From Falsiruegeria mediterranea M17 (GTDB lineage: Bacteria; Pseudomonadota; Alphaproteobacteria; Rhodobacterales; Rhodobacteraceae), in contig NZ_ONZG01000001.1 of NCBI RefSeq assembly GCF_900302455.1, positions 62,001 to 126,000 on the forward strand: 64,000 bases of DNA, in the 5' to 3' direction. Positions 63,803 to 64,000 of this stretch are shown piece after piece; within the stretch, counting starts at the first letter, position 1; the number at the start of each line of letters is the position of its first letter. A program made the translations under genes and the position numbers. The notes beneath the pieces were generated by a model. It saw only the letters and a list, made by a program, of their open reading frames with translations. It did not search any database and had not been told where the DNA came from.

Positions 63803-64000
<198 letters not shown>

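Overview
The window looks like chromosomal DNA of a marine Rhodobacterales bacterium of the Roseobacter group. The signs are high G+C, a lineage-typical gene set (a BamF/DUF3035 lipoprotein, the dapB-rbfA-truB and rpsO-asmA-pnp neighbourhoods, a two-domain ALDH16 beside deoC, SdhAF4), phosphonate and betaine catabolism, and a Mur/Sit-type manganese importer. Assignment below the group level is not possible from the sequence alone. I saw no rRNA, tRNA, CRISPR array, prophage or insertion sequence.

Layout. 0-3 kb: the tail of an unidentified gene, an AraC regulator with two compensating frameshifts, a secreted alpha/beta hydrolase, a SnoaL-like secreted protein with one frameshift in a C run, and a DUF3775 protein. 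3-9.4 kb: the alkylation-repair activator Ada overlapping a PEP-mutase/isocitrate-lyase family enzyme, a class II amidotransferase, RmuC and MutL. 9.6-13.7 kb: a four-gene Mn/Zn ABC importer (sitABCD) on the minus strand behind two tandem Fur/Mur-like boxes. 13.7-17 kb: a LysR regulator divergent from tmpA-tmpB and an AllA-like third gene. TmpA and TmpB convert 2-(trimethylammonio)ethylphosphonate to glycine betaine and phosphate. 17-28.4 kb: a methyltransferase, dapB, rbfA, a phosphodiester glycosidase, truB, DUF1643, a membrane-anchored RTX protein, rpsO, an AsmA-like protein and pnp. 28.5-38.9 kb: mixed genes, including hydrolases, a PepSY protein with a membrane LuxR regulator, an outer-membrane barrel, GT25 and GT11 glycosyltransferases, a peroxiredoxin, an aldehyde dehydrogenase, an RluA-type enzyme and RarD. 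39-47.8 kb: sdhAF4, rsmB, a heparinase II/III protein, purH, lspA, bamF and a pair of M16 proteases. 48-52.5 kb: a DECR-type SDR, ALDH16, a small periplasmic protein and deoC. 52.6-62.9 kb: a minus-strand methylated-amine/betaine cluster with two ~815-aa FAD/GcvT dehydrogenases, a GlxA-type AraC regulator, a betaine-homocysteine-type methyltransferase, a quinone-reductase-like dehydrogenase, a cupin, a GFA protein, a LysE exporter and an XRE-cupin regulator. The window ends with DUF1294, a free methionine-R-sulfoxide reductase and the end of a thiolase.

How the genes fit together. tmpAB would make glycine betaine. The 52-62 kb cluster holds the enzyme families that remove methyl groups from betaine, dimethylglycine and sarcosine and pass them to homocysteine or folate, so the window may hold both halves of a phosphonate-to-glycine route. 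This is inference.

The most unusual non-coding signal is a structured repeat present three times. All three copies lie in gaps between convergent genes. They share GCCAACGGGAGGA-like and GGGCGGGAG blocks that flank a hairpin whose bases differ between copies while the pairing is kept.
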